A stretch of 64,000 nt of DNA from a virus, in IMG/VR virus record IMGVR_UViG_3300033142_001194, positions 1 through 64,000 of that record. One strand, written 5' to 3'. The notes under the pieces were generated by a model. The model ran no database searches. It was not told where the DNA came from and was given only the letters and a program-made list of their open reading frames with translations. Of the stretch, positions 7,241-13,593 are shown one piece after another. The position numbers and the translations under genes are program-made. Each line of letters starts with the position of its first letter. Within the stretch, counting starts at the first letter, position 1.

Positions 7241-7624
7241 TTACATTCCAAACATATTCTTAAAGTCATCTTTTGACTTTGCTTCAGATGAATATACAGA
7301 TAGTTCAACGTCATTAAGACTAGCTCCATTGAAGTCAGTCTTTCCGTTATAAAATCCTATAGTTCTATTATTAGCTGCTGCTAACCGGTAGTGTCCATTA
7401 TCTTGTTGAATAAAGAGACACTTCTCTAAAACTTCTTCAGGAACAGCTACCAAAGTATCTATAAAGTTTTGAGCAATCTTACTTGCTTCATTCTGATCCT
7501 TACACACTGCAGTAAGGTTCAAGATTCCAACATTATTACCTTCAAAGTCTTTCATACCGATTGCAGGACGGATGTCGTATACAACTTTATTAGTTGCTGT
7601 TTTCTTTACGTTTAATGAAGCCAT
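7241..7624 (-). CDS. Conserved early protein upstream of RNA polymerase, 127 aa
   Basis: Begins MASLNVKKTATNKVVYDIRP after a GGAGAAATATC site. Its size and place directly before the RNA polymerase gene match a conserved early gene of N4-like phages (gp14 position), but I infer this from synteny alone. The beta-rich pattern and the acidic, Phe-ending tail (KSKDDFKNMFGM) are reminiscent of small single-strand-binding or cofactor proteins. Transcription may begin just before it at the leader hairpin 7643-7663. Confidence 0.65.
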   Translation of the reverse strand: MASLNVKKTATNKVVYDIRPAIGMKDFEGNNVGILNLTAVCKDQNEASKIAQNFIDTLVAVPEEVLEKCLFIQQDNGHYRLAAANNRTIGFYNGKTDFNGASLNDVELSVYSSEAKSKDDFKNMFGM

Positions 7625-7642
7625 GATATTTCTCCGATAAGG

Positions 7643-7663
7643 TAAGTTACGAAATGTAACTTA
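7643..7663 (-). promoter_or_regulatory. Early leader hairpin with GAAAT loop
   Basis: TAAGTTAC and GTAACTTA form an 8-bp stem around GAAAT (plus strand; AUUUC in the leftward RNA). It lies 19 bases upstream of the start codon at 7624. The same loop and closing pairs recur at 8047-8069 with a different stem. If the G-T pair closes, the loop is AAA, which would make it another vRNAP-type hairpin. Confidence 0.5.
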
Positions 7664-7670
7664 TTAATTC

Positions 7671-7690
7671 GTGTTGTTAAAGGGTTGAAA
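7671..7690 (-). repeat. Early upstream element, copy A
   Basis: GTGTTGTTAAAGGGTTGAAA matches the five-copy element found before each small early gene. It lies 47 bases upstream of the start at 7624 and is a diverged copy. Confidence 0.5.
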
Positions 7691-7760
7691 GAAATAGAAC
7701 ACACAAGATAGTAGATAGAACGAAAGTATCCGTTAAGAGATGTAGGTGAAGGTGTAGGTG

Positions 7761-7788
7761 AAAAAAGAGATACCTCGTTAGAGGTATC
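7761..7788 (-). terminator. Rho-independent terminator (minus strand)
   Basis: GATACCTC (7769-7776) and GAGGTATC (7781-7788) form an 8-bp stem with a GTTA loop; the minus strand continues TCTTTTTT. It follows the 37-codon gene and separates it from the 127-codon gene. The core ATACCTC/GAGGTAT is the same as in the terminator at 63901. Confidence 0.8.
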
Positions 7789-7792
7789 TTGT

Positions 7793-7906
7793 TTAATACA
7801 TAGCAAGTACTTTACGTATTGCTACAAGCCTGTCTGTTGCAATATACATATGGTCTTTGGTATAGACCATATATGCCTTTAGAAATCTTATATATTTAAT
7901 GGTCAT
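7793..7906 (-). CDS. Small early protein, 37 aa
   Basis: The ATG at 7906 has the site CGGAGAAAG, and the frame reads MTIKYIRFLKAYMVYTKD... with a basic, helical character. It is framed by its own upstream element (7951), leader hairpin (7929) and terminator (7761), like the other early genes. Not recognised. Confidence 0.6.
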   Translation of the reverse strand: MTIKYIRFLKAYMVYTKDHMYIATDRLVAIRKVLAMY

Positions 7907-7928
7907 AACTTTCTCCGAGAAGGTAGTT

Positions 7929-7950
7929 ACCCTACACAAATGTATAGGGT
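7929..7950 (-). promoter_or_regulatory. Early leader hairpin, copy B
   Basis: ACCCT and AGGGT arms, with inner ACA/TGT pairs and a CAAA-type loop, form a bulged hairpin 23 bases upstream of the start at 7906. The loop region ACAAATGT resembles the ACGAAATGT loops of the copies at 7643 and 8047. Confidence 0.4.
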
Positions 7951-7969
7951 TTGTTTGTTAAAGGAATAA
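7951..7969 (-). repeat. Early upstream element, copy B
   Basis: TTGTTTGTTAAAGGAATAA is a diverged copy of the repeated early element, 45 bases upstream of the start at 7906. Confidence 0.4.
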
Positions 7970-8026
7970 TACAAGTTCTAGTAGTATTACTGTAAATGAA
8001 ACATATGATGGGATATAAGTAGTCAT
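7958..8026 (-). CDS. Possible 22-aa membrane peptide
   Basis: An ATG at 8026 after TTAGAGAAATACA opens a 22-codon frame, MTTYIPSYVSFTVILLELVL plus two residues, which is one hydrophobic segment. Its leader hairpin and upstream element are as in the other early genes, which is the chief reason to list it. It is short enough to be chance. Confidence 0.35.
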   Translation of the reverse strand: MTTYIPSYVSFTVILLELVLFL

Positions 8027-8046
8027 TGTATTTCTCTAATGTTATT

Positions 8047-8069
8047 ACATACCACGAAATGTAGTATGT
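8047..8069 (-). promoter_or_regulatory. Early leader hairpin, copy C
   Basis: ACATACCAC and GTAGTATGT pair over 9 positions (one wobble) around GAAAT. The loop and closing pairs equal those of the hairpin at 7643 while the outer stem is unrelated, which points to selection for the structure. It lies 21 bases upstream of the start at 8026. Confidence 0.5.
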
Positions 8070-8075
8070 TTTGAT

Positions 8076-8097
8076 CTGTTGTTAAAGGGTTTTGACT
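8076..8097 (-). repeat. Early upstream element, copy C
   Basis: One of three identical 22-base copies (the others at 8405 and 8775). The leftward strand reads CAAAACCCTTTAACAACA in its core. It begins at the stop codon of the gene at 8096. Confidence 0.65.
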
Positions 8098-8374
8098 ATG
8101 CTCTTCTACTTTCTTTAAGAGCATAGAAGTCTGTAAGAGCTTCTTTGTTATTTTCATAAGACTTAACAGCTAAGATAGTTGAAGCTATACCTAATGTAGG
8201 TATTACTTTATTTGTATCTGAAATAGTTAAGTAAGGTAGAACTACCTTTTGAAGTTTAGAAGGTAGTGTATCAATACCTCCTAAGCTATCTATAAGTGAG
8301 GTAAGTACTAACTGTTGACGATAGTACATGTCATCTATTGAATGGATTGCTTGTTTGATTGTTAAAGGTTTCAT
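8096..8374 (-). CDS. Small early protein, 92 aa
   Basis: Starts MKPLTIKQAIHSIDDMYY after ACGGAGATCC and ends TDFYALKESRRA. The first six and last twelve residues match the neighbouring 78-residue protein at 8505 (MKTLTIK... KDFYALKAARRA), so the two share conserved termini around divergent middles. Two such genes at the head of the early block are typical of host-takeover proteins, but no function can be read. Confidence 0.65.
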   Translation of the reverse strand: MKPLTIKQAIHSIDDMYYRQQLVLTSLIDSLGGIDTLPSKLQKVVLPYLTISDTNKVIPTLGIASTILAVKSYENNKEALTDFYALKESRRA

Positions 8375-8404
8375 ATGGATCTCCGTAAGGATTAGGGTTA
8401 ATTT

Positions 8405-8426
8405 CTGTTGTTAAAGGGTTTTGACT
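8405..8426 (-). repeat. Early upstream element, copy D
   Basis: Identical 22-base copy, 31 bases upstream of the start at 8374. No leader hairpin is seen between this copy and the gene. Confidence 0.65.
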
Positions 8427-8480
8427 TTATGTTGTGTGCTATCTTATTAGGTGGTAGGTGATGTGTAGGTGATGTTGGAA

Positions 8481-8502
8481 CTAACAGCATCCTTGCTGTT
8501 AG
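8481..8502 (-). terminator. Possible weak terminator hairpin
   Basis: CTAACAGC (8481-8488) and GCTGTTAG (8495-8502) form an 8-bp stem immediately after the stop of the leftward gene at 8505. The following minus-strand sequence is TTCCAAC, so the U run is poor and read-through or RNA-end protection is likely. Confidence 0.45.
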
Positions 8503-8504
8503 GG

Positions 8505-8741
8505 TTATGCACGTCTTGCTGCTTTAAGGGCGTAGAAGTCTTTTAGAGCTTTATTATCTATCATTGAAGCTACTGATGATGTAATAGCCATTAACGTAGC
8601 ATCTGCTGTATCCAATGCGTTATCAGCAGTATCAAATGTACCGCTAATAGTTGTTACACTACGTTCTGATGTTGTAGCTATAATGGTAGCTACAGATGAA
8701 AATGTTGTACTGATAGAGTCTTTGATTGTTAAAGTTTTCAT
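8505..8741 (-). CDS. Small early protein, 78 aa, first gene of the early block
   Basis: Starts MKTLTIKDSISTTFSSVATI after TAGGAGAAATACC and is very rich in Ser, Thr and Ala, with the C-terminal KDFYALKAARRA shared with the next gene. The middle (TFDTADNALDTADATLMAI) holds a short internal repeat. It is the first leftward gene next to the divergent region, the position of the earliest N4 genes. Not recognised. Confidence 0.6.
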   Translation of the reverse strand: MKTLTIKDSISTTFSSVATIIATTSERSVTTISGTFDTADNALDTADATLMAITSSVASMIDNKALKDFYALKAARRA

Positions 8742-8774
8742 GGTATTTCTCCTAGAGTTTTGAACTGAATTGTT

Positions 8775-8796
8775 CTGTTGTTAAAGGGTTTTGACT
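8775..8796 (-). repeat. Early upstream element, copy E
   Basis: Identical 22-base copy, 34 bases upstream of the first early gene start at 8741. It is the outermost of five copies. Confidence 0.65.
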
Positions 8797-8840
8797 TTGA
8801 TTGTTTATAGGGGGGGATAGTCCCTATTCTTTATGGTCAT

Positions 8841-8877
8841 TCAGTAAACACTGGATATGTACTATTTTTTTTTTTTT
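8841..8877. repeat. Tandem AT repeat with poly-T, unit 1
   Basis: TCAGTAAACACTGGATATGT followed by ACTA and about fourteen T. The second unit at 8911-8949 differs at only four positions before the T tract. Spacing between the units is about 70 bases. Confidence 0.65.
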
Positions 8878-8910
8878 CTTATATAATTTAAAATTATTTT
8901 TTTTTTTTTT

Positions 8911-8949
8911 TCAGTAATCACTAGATTTGTACTAATTTTTTTTTTTTTT
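8911..8949. repeat. Tandem AT repeat with poly-T, unit 2
   Basis: TCAGTAATCACTAGATTTGT followed by ACTAA and a T tract. With unit 1 this gives two phased T tracts in a row, preceded by another T15 tract at about 8897-8910. Confidence 0.65.
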
Positions 8950-9079
8950 ATAAAATAATTTTATAATTTTTTAATGGAACATAACTATCTTATATTTCAC
9001 TAATGTCTTTTATTATTCTAATAATCTTAATTACCTTTAAATAAATTACTATAAGCAGCAAAATATTTTTAGATAAAAT

Positions 9080-9136
9080 ACCTAACTACTAACTACCTTT
9101 ATATAACAAAAAATTTAAAATAGTTGGTTGTTAGGT
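9080..9136. repeat. Inverted repeat beside late genes
   Basis: ACCTAACTACTAACTA (9080-9095) and TAGTTGGTTGTTAGGT (9121-9136) are complementary at 14 of 16 positions with a 25-base spacer. The right arm also equals the 5028 repeat. It lies about 60 bases upstream of the first late gene and may be an operator or a replication/packaging site. Confidence 0.55.
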
Positions 9137-9194
9137 TTATGGTTTATTATAGGTGGTTATTACAAGAAATTTAGACAGGTTAAAAGGAGAGAGA

Positions 9195-9875
9195 ATGAAA
9201 GAAATAACATTTGATATGTTAGCTTTGGCTTTACCTAAAGGTAAGAGAAATTTACTTACAGAAGAATTGGTAGAAGAGATTAATAGTAATTTAACTAACC
9301 CGTTACTTGAGGAACACTTAAGAGATAATATTCTTGGTTTTATGAATGTACTTCAGGAGGGTAAGTATAAGTTACAGGAATACTTTAATGCAGTAAGGTA
9401 CTGTACATATAGGTTATCTGGTAATGCACAGAACCAAAGTTATGTTAAAACCTTTCCAGATAGGTATCAGAGGTATGTTAGTAAGGATACTCCGCAGAAG
9501 GATATATCAGGGATAATTAGTGTTTATAATAAGAGTAAGTTAGTTACTGCTATTATGGCTCAGAGTATGATTCCTATTCATATTTCTAATCAAGATTTAC
9601 ATCAACAAGCTATTCTTAAATTAGCTGATTTAATGATGAATGCTAAGAGTGAGAAAGTTCAAAGTGATAGTGCTGGTAAGTTAGTTGATGTTCTTAAGGC
9701 TCCTGATGTAGCTAAGATAGAATTGGATATTGGTGTTAGTACTGATGGGGCTATTAGTGATTTAATGGCTGCAGTAGGTTCACTGGCTAAGATACAACAA
9801 GAAAGAATTATTGATGGGACTGTTACTGTTAAAGAAGTAGCATGTAGTCCTATAGAATCAAAACGGTTGGTATAA
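9195..9875 (+). CDS. N4 gp69-like protein, candidate small terminase
   Basis: The start at 9195 is chosen because AAAGGAGAGAGA precedes it; an in-frame Met at 9153 has no site. The 226-residue product is helical, with a region QSYVKTFPDRYQRYVSKD followed by an N-x-S segment (VYNKSKLVTAIMAQSMI) and an alpha-helical C-terminal half, as in small terminase-like proteins. In N4 the gene next to terminase (gp69) occupies this end of the late block. Here three lysis genes lie between it and terminase. The packaging role is inferred. Confidence 0.55.
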   Translation: MKEITFDMLALALPKGKRNLLTEELVEEINSNLTNPLLEEHLRDNILGFMNVLQEGKYKLQEYFNAVRYCTYRLSGNAQNQSYVKTFPDRYQRYVSKDTPQKDISGIISVYNKSKLVTAIMAQSMIPIHISNQDLHQQAILKLADLMMNAKSEKVQSDSAGKLVDVLKAPDVAKIELDIGVSTDGAISDLMAAVGSLAKIQQERIIDGTVTVKEVACSPIESKRLV

Positions 9876-9879
9876 ATAT

Positions 9880-10407
9880 ATGAAAGTGGTAGTAGTAGTA
9901 GGGCATAGTGTTGACAATCAAGGAGCTTACAACAGACATACAGGTATGACAGAGTATATGTTTAACTCTTCGTTAGCTGAACAACTTAAGGATACTTCTT
10001 TAGTTGATATGGTTATTGTTAATAGGAATACGTATAAATCATTGCCTGCCGATATTAATGTACTTAAGCCTGATTTAGTTGTATCTCTACATTCTAATGC
10101 TTTTAATCATAAAGCTTCTGGTTCAGAGACTTTGTATTACCATTCTTCTAAGGTAGGTATGGAATGTGCAAAGATTATGCAGAAAAATATTGTAGAAGCT
10201 TTACACTTACAAGATAGGGGTATTAAAGCTGTATATAAATCAGGTAGAGGGGGATGGTTATTACGAATGACTAATGCACCTTGTATAATTGTTGAACCAT
10301 TTTTTATTGATAATGATAGTGATCTTGCTGTAGCAGAAAAAAATAAGGTATTACTTGTAAGTAATATAAATAAAGCAATAAAGGAAATACAAAATGTTTT
10401 GGTTTAA
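9880..10407 (+). CDS. N-acetylmuramoyl-L-alanine amidase (Amidase_3 type endolysin)
   Basis: This 175-residue enzyme would cut the bond between muramic acid and the peptide stem of peptidoglycan. Zinc-site residues of the Amidase_3 fold are visible: His in VVGHSVDNQGA (residue 8), Glu in MTEYMFN (about 25), His in SLHSNAFNH (about 70) and the catalytic Glu in IIVEPFFID (about 140). The protein has no signal peptide, so it needs the adjacent holin to reach the wall. It starts 4 bases after the upstream stop and overlaps the holin gene by 14 bases. Confidence 0.88.
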   Translation: MKVVVVVGHSVDNQGAYNRHTGMTEYMFNSSLAEQLKDTSLVDMVIVNRNTYKSLPADINVLKPDLVVSLHSNAFNHKASGSETLYYHSSKVGMECAKIMQKNIVEALHLQDRGIKAVYKSGRGGWLLRMTNAPCIIVEPFFIDNDSDLAVAEKNKVLLVSNINKAIKEIQNVLV

Positions 10408-10801
10408 TACACATAAAGCAGTAGATGATCTACTGGATAAAGATAACGGATTACTTACTCAAGTAGGTAATTGGATAGGTAATATGAACTTAACACCTGA
10501 AGAGATAATGGAGGAAAATACTAAAACAGTTTCAAGTGTACAGAAGTTTGTTGTTGATACTCTCAGTGAAACAACTGAAAGGTCTAGGGCAAGAAGGTCT
10601 ATTGCTAAAAGTTGGATACAGTTACAGGTTGTTGTTATTTTATTGGCTTGTGTTGCAGCTCCTATAGATATTGTACTGGCTACTTTTTATTATGATCTTG
10701 CTACTTCTTCTTTAATGTTAAGCGTTACAACCGCTATAACAATATTCTTTTTTGGTTCATATGGTTTAGCAAGATACCAAGAAAAGAAAAATGAGGGATA
10801 G
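10394..10801 (+). CDS. Holin-like membrane protein, 135 aa
   Basis: An amphipathic N-terminal part is followed by a basic stretch (RSRARRSIAKSW) and two hydrophobic segments (about 75-95 and 103-124) with a charged tail ARYQEKKNEG. This matches 3TM-type holins of phages and gene transfer agents. The overlap with the endolysin gene on one side and with a second small membrane protein on the other supports a lysis cassette. Confidence 0.75.
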   Translation: MFWFNTHKAVDDLLDKDNGLLTQVGNWIGNMNLTPEEIMEENTKTVSSVQKFVVDTLSETTERSRARRSIAKSWIQLQVVVILLACVAAPIDIVLATFYYDLATSSLMLSVTTAITIFFFGSYGLARYQEKKNEG

Positions 10802-11147
10802 AAGAGTGAGTCCTGAGAGGTGTACATCAATTGAAAAGTCTATAACCTTATTGGATAATAAATTAGATGGATACATAGAGGAATTTAAAAAACATGAAGA
10901 AGCTGAAAGAGAGTTAAGGATAGAAACTTTATCTGCAGGAGCAATGAATACTGAAGCTATTAATAACTTAGCTAAATCACAAGATGAATTGGCTAAGAAT
11001 ACTAAAGGTTTAGTAGATGCTTGGGCTTCTGTTAATGCATTAGTAACTATTATGACTAAAGTAGCTAAACTAATTAAGTGGTTTGGGGGTATTGCTACCG
11101 GCATCATGGGAATTATTATTTTATATAAAGTACTTGTAGATGTTTAA
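10791..11147 (+). CDS. Lysis-cassette membrane protein (XhlA/spanin-like), 118 aa
   Basis: The protein has a charged coiled-coil region (about 15-75, EKSITLLDNKLDGYIEEFKK) and one C-terminal transmembrane segment (KWFGGIATGIMGIIILYKVL). Such a layout is seen in XhlA-type haemolysin/holin partners; a spanin is less likely because the membrane anchor is at the wrong end. Its start overlaps the holin gene by 11 bases. Confidence 0.6.
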   Translation: MRDRRVSPERCTSIEKSITLLDNKLDGYIEEFKKHEEAERELRIETLSAGAMNTEAINNLAKSQDELAKNTKGLVDAWASVNALVTIMTKVAKLIKWFGGIATGIMGIIILYKVLVDV

Positions 11148-11179
11148 TATAGTCACTGGTTTTTTTTTTTTCTACTGGA

Positions 11180-11194
11180 CGACACGAAGTGTCG
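11180..11194 (-). promoter_or_regulatory. vRNAP-type hairpin facing the lysis genes
   Basis: CGACAC / GAA / GTGTCG is a perfect 6-bp stem with the same loop as the early hairpins, lying in the 70-base gap between the lysis cassette and terminase and next to a T tract (about 11160-11171). Read as an N4-type promoter it would direct leftward, antisense transcription across the lysis genes. It is not a terminator because no T run follows on either strand. Confidence 0.5.
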
Positions 11195-11217
11195 GTAATA
11201 GACACTTGGAGATGTAA

Positions 11218-12807
11218 ATGGCATTAGGTGAAAAGAAGACAGTACAGGATTATCTTAATACAGTAGACTATTCTGCAGATAGTGATTATGTTCCTTCAGA
11301 CTTTGCTTTAAAGTTTATTAATTTTATTAAGTTAGTTAATGGTTCAGAGGGTGAAACAAATACTTCACCTGTTATACATTATCAAATGTTAGATTTACTT
11401 GCCAGTAAGGAACAAAGAATTGCTAATTTATGTTCTAGGGGAATTGGTAAGACTACTTTGTTTGCTGAGTATCTTATACTATATGTAGCTGTATTTGAGA
11501 AGATAGATAACTTTGGTGATGTTACTGGAATGATTTACTTAAGTGATTCTATTGATAATGGTGTTAAATCATTAAGAAAGAATATAGAGGAAAGGTATAA
11601 TAGATCAGAATTTTTACAAACGTATTTGGCTCAAGCTAAGTTTACGGATGTATACATGGAGTTTACTAATAAAGCAGGACATAGATTAGGTGTTAAGAGT
11701 TTTGGTTCATTGTCAGGTATTCGAGGTACTAAGATATTTGGACATAGACCTACGTTAGCTATTATGGATGACTTGGTTTCAGATAAGGATGCTGTATCAC
11801 CTACTGTTATGACAAGTATTAAACATACTGTTTATAGAGGTGTATTCCCTGCATTAGATCCAAACAAGAGAAAGATTATATTTTCAGGTACTCCTTTTTC
11901 ACAGTCAGATATTCTTTATGAAGCTGTAGAGAGTGGAGCATGGAATGTTAATGTGTATCCTATATGTGAGAAGTTTCCTTGTACTAGGGAAGAGTTTAAA
12001 GGTGCATGGGAAGATAGATTTAGTTATGATTTTGTTAAAGATCAGTATGAAGCCCTTAAAGCTTTAGGACAATTAGCTTCTTTTAATCAAGAGTATCAGC
12101 TATCTATTATGTCAGAAGAAGATAGGTTGGTAAGTGATTCAGATATAATGTGGTATAAAAGGTCTTCTGTTATTAGTAATAAAGGTAAGTTTAATTTTTA
12201 TATTACTACTGACTTTGCTACTTCAGAAAAGACTTCAGCAGATTATTCAGTTATATCTGTTTGGGCTTATAATAATAATGGTGATTGGTATTGGGTTGAT
12301 GGTGTGTGTAAGAGACAGTTAATGGATAAGAACATTAATGACTTATTTAGATTGGCTCAAATGTATAATCCACAGCAAGTAGGTATTGAGGTATCAGGAC
12401 AACAGGGAGGATTCATTCCTTGGATTCAAGATCAGATGATGAATAGGAATATTTATTTTACTTTGGCTTCTGATAGGAATAGTAGTTTACCGGGGATACG
12501 TCCTACAACAAATAAGCTTGTTAGGTTTAATACAATGGTTCCCTTGTTTAAAGCACATAAGATGTTCTTCCCTGAAGAGATGAAGGAAGATTTCATTATT
12601 ACTGAGCTTATGGAAGAATTAAGATTGGTTAGTATGAAGGGAATGAAATCAAAGCACGATGATATTTTAGATACAATATCTATGTTAGCTTTACTTAGTA
12701 CTTGGAAACCATCAGAAGAAGCAACCCCTACTTATAATAGTGAAAGAGATATGTGGGAATTAGATGTGGAAGATAGTAATGATTACTTGGATTCCTATGT
12801 TGTTTAA
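11218..12807 (+). CDS. terL: Terminase large subunit (N4 gp68-like)
   Basis: This 529-residue packaging motor has an N-terminal ATPase with a deviant Walker A, CSRGIGKTTLFAEY (about 78), and Walker B LAIMDDLVSD (about 180), and a C-terminal RNase H-like nuclease with acidic residues in TTDFATSEKTSADYSVI (about 325), GIEVSGQQGG (about 393) and KHDDILDTISML (about 478). It pumps DNA into the procapsid through the portal and cuts concatemers. The order terminase, gp67-like, appendage genes matches N4 read backwards. The ATG follows TTGGAGATGTAA. Confidence 0.93.
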   Translation: MALGEKKTVQDYLNTVDYSADSDYVPSDFALKFINFIKLVNGSEGETNTSPVIHYQMLDLLASKEQRIANLCSRGIGKTTLFAEYLILYVAVFEKIDNFGDVTGMIYLSDSIDNGVKSLRKNIEERYNRSEFLQTYLAQAKFTDVYMEFTNKAGHRLGVKSFGSLSGIRGTKIFGHRPTLAIMDDLVSDKDAVSPTVMTSIKHTVYRGVFPALDPNKRKIIFSGTPFSQSDILYEAVESGAWNVNVYPICEKFPCTREEFKGAWEDRFSYDFVKDQYEALKALGQLASFNQEYQLSIMSEEDRLVSDSDIMWYKRSSVISNKGKFNFYITTDFATSEKTSADYSVISVWAYNNNGDWYWVDGVCKRQLMDKNINDLFRLAQMYNPQQVGIEVSGQQGGFIPWIQDQMMNRNIYFTLASDRNSSLPGIRPTTNKLVRFNTMVPLFKAHKMFFPEEMKEDFIITELMEELRLVSMKGMKSKHDDILDTISMLALLSTWKPSEEATPTYNSERDMWELDVEDSNDYLDSYVV

Positions 12808-12824
12808 ATTAAGAGATAATTTAT

Positions 12825-13559
12825 ATGTTATTACAAGAGATATTTGACCAGCTTACTGTAGGTGAGTTATCACAATTACATATTGGTGGTATAGATTCTG
12901 TAGGTATAAGAGAATGTGATTATGCTAAGGTTGTACCTAATGTTAATTTAGGTTTATTGGAGTTGTATAAGAGGTTTGATCTTAAACGAGATGAACTTAC
13001 TATTCAGCAGTATGATGGTATTAATGATTATGTTTTAACCCCTAAGTTTGCTGAGTCTAATGTTGATTCAGTAGAGCCTATTAAATATATTAAGGATCTT
13101 AATAAACCATTCATGGATAACATTCTTATTATTGAATCAATACTTGGTTCTGATGGTAAGGAGATAGCGTTAAATGATACTACTCAGGATAAGGAAGAAT
13201 ATGATGAAATTAAGACAAGTATTTCTTATTATACTCCTGTGTTTAATACCTTACGTATCCCTAATCCTGTTAACGATGTTATTACCTTAGTTAGGTATAG
13301 AGCAAGACCTGATACTATTTCAACTATTGGTTTAAAGCCTATGGATTATGAGGTAGAACTTTCTTATACTTTATTAGAACCATTGTTATATTTTATAGCT
13401 TCAAGAATGTTAACAAGTCTTAATGCAGAAGGATCACTTGCTACAGGTACTAATTATATGCAGAAATATGAATTAGCTTGTAAGAGAATAGAGCAGTTTA
13501 ATTTAGTTAATGTTTCTAATACTTCTAATGATAAGTTAGAGTTTAGAGGTTTTGTATAG
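12825..13559 (+). CDS. Head-to-tail adaptor, N4 gp67-like
   Basis: The 244-residue product follows terminase directly, as gp67 does in N4, and its character fits a virion adaptor: a helical N-terminal half, a beta-rich centre (LRIPNPVNDVITLVRYRARP) and a long C-terminal helix. The C-terminal part ANY...YELACKRIEQFN resembles phage adaptor proteins that bind the portal. The call rests on position and length more than on motifs. Confidence 0.65.
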   Translation: MLLQEIFDQLTVGELSQLHIGGIDSVGIRECDYAKVVPNVNLGLLELYKRFDLKRDELTIQQYDGINDYVLTPKFAESNVDSVEPIKYIKDLNKPFMDNILIIESILGSDGKEIALNDTTQDKEEYDEIKTSISYYTPVFNTLRIPNPVNDVITLVRYRARPDTISTIGLKPMDYEVELSYTLLEPLLYFIASRMLTSLNAEGSLATGTNYMQKYELACKRIEQFNLVNVSNTSNDKLEFRGFV

Positions 13560-13593
13560 TACTCTTTACCCACTTAAACTATGGAATAATTAT

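Larger units (their letters stand above)
8742..9194. other. Divergent non-coding region between early and late blocks
   Basis: This 453-base stretch contains the upstream element at 8775, a G7 run (8813-8819), two near-identical repeats that end in T runs, and an inverted repeat at 9080-9136. It must hold the start signals for the late rightward genes, but I see no clear sigma-70 promoter. In N4 the early and late blocks face away from each other across the genome ends, so terminal repeats or an origin may be here; that is inference. Confidence 0.6.

Noticed and set aside
7612-7806. 64-codon frame overlapping the terminator and leader elements
   Set aside because: It runs through a terminator, lacks a ribosome site and has composition unlike the neighbouring genes; the shorter 37-codon gene in another frame fits better.
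11160-11194. Hairpin and T tract read as a terminator
   Set aside because: The T tract lies before, not after, the hairpin on the plus strand, and on the minus strand the hairpin is followed by A's.
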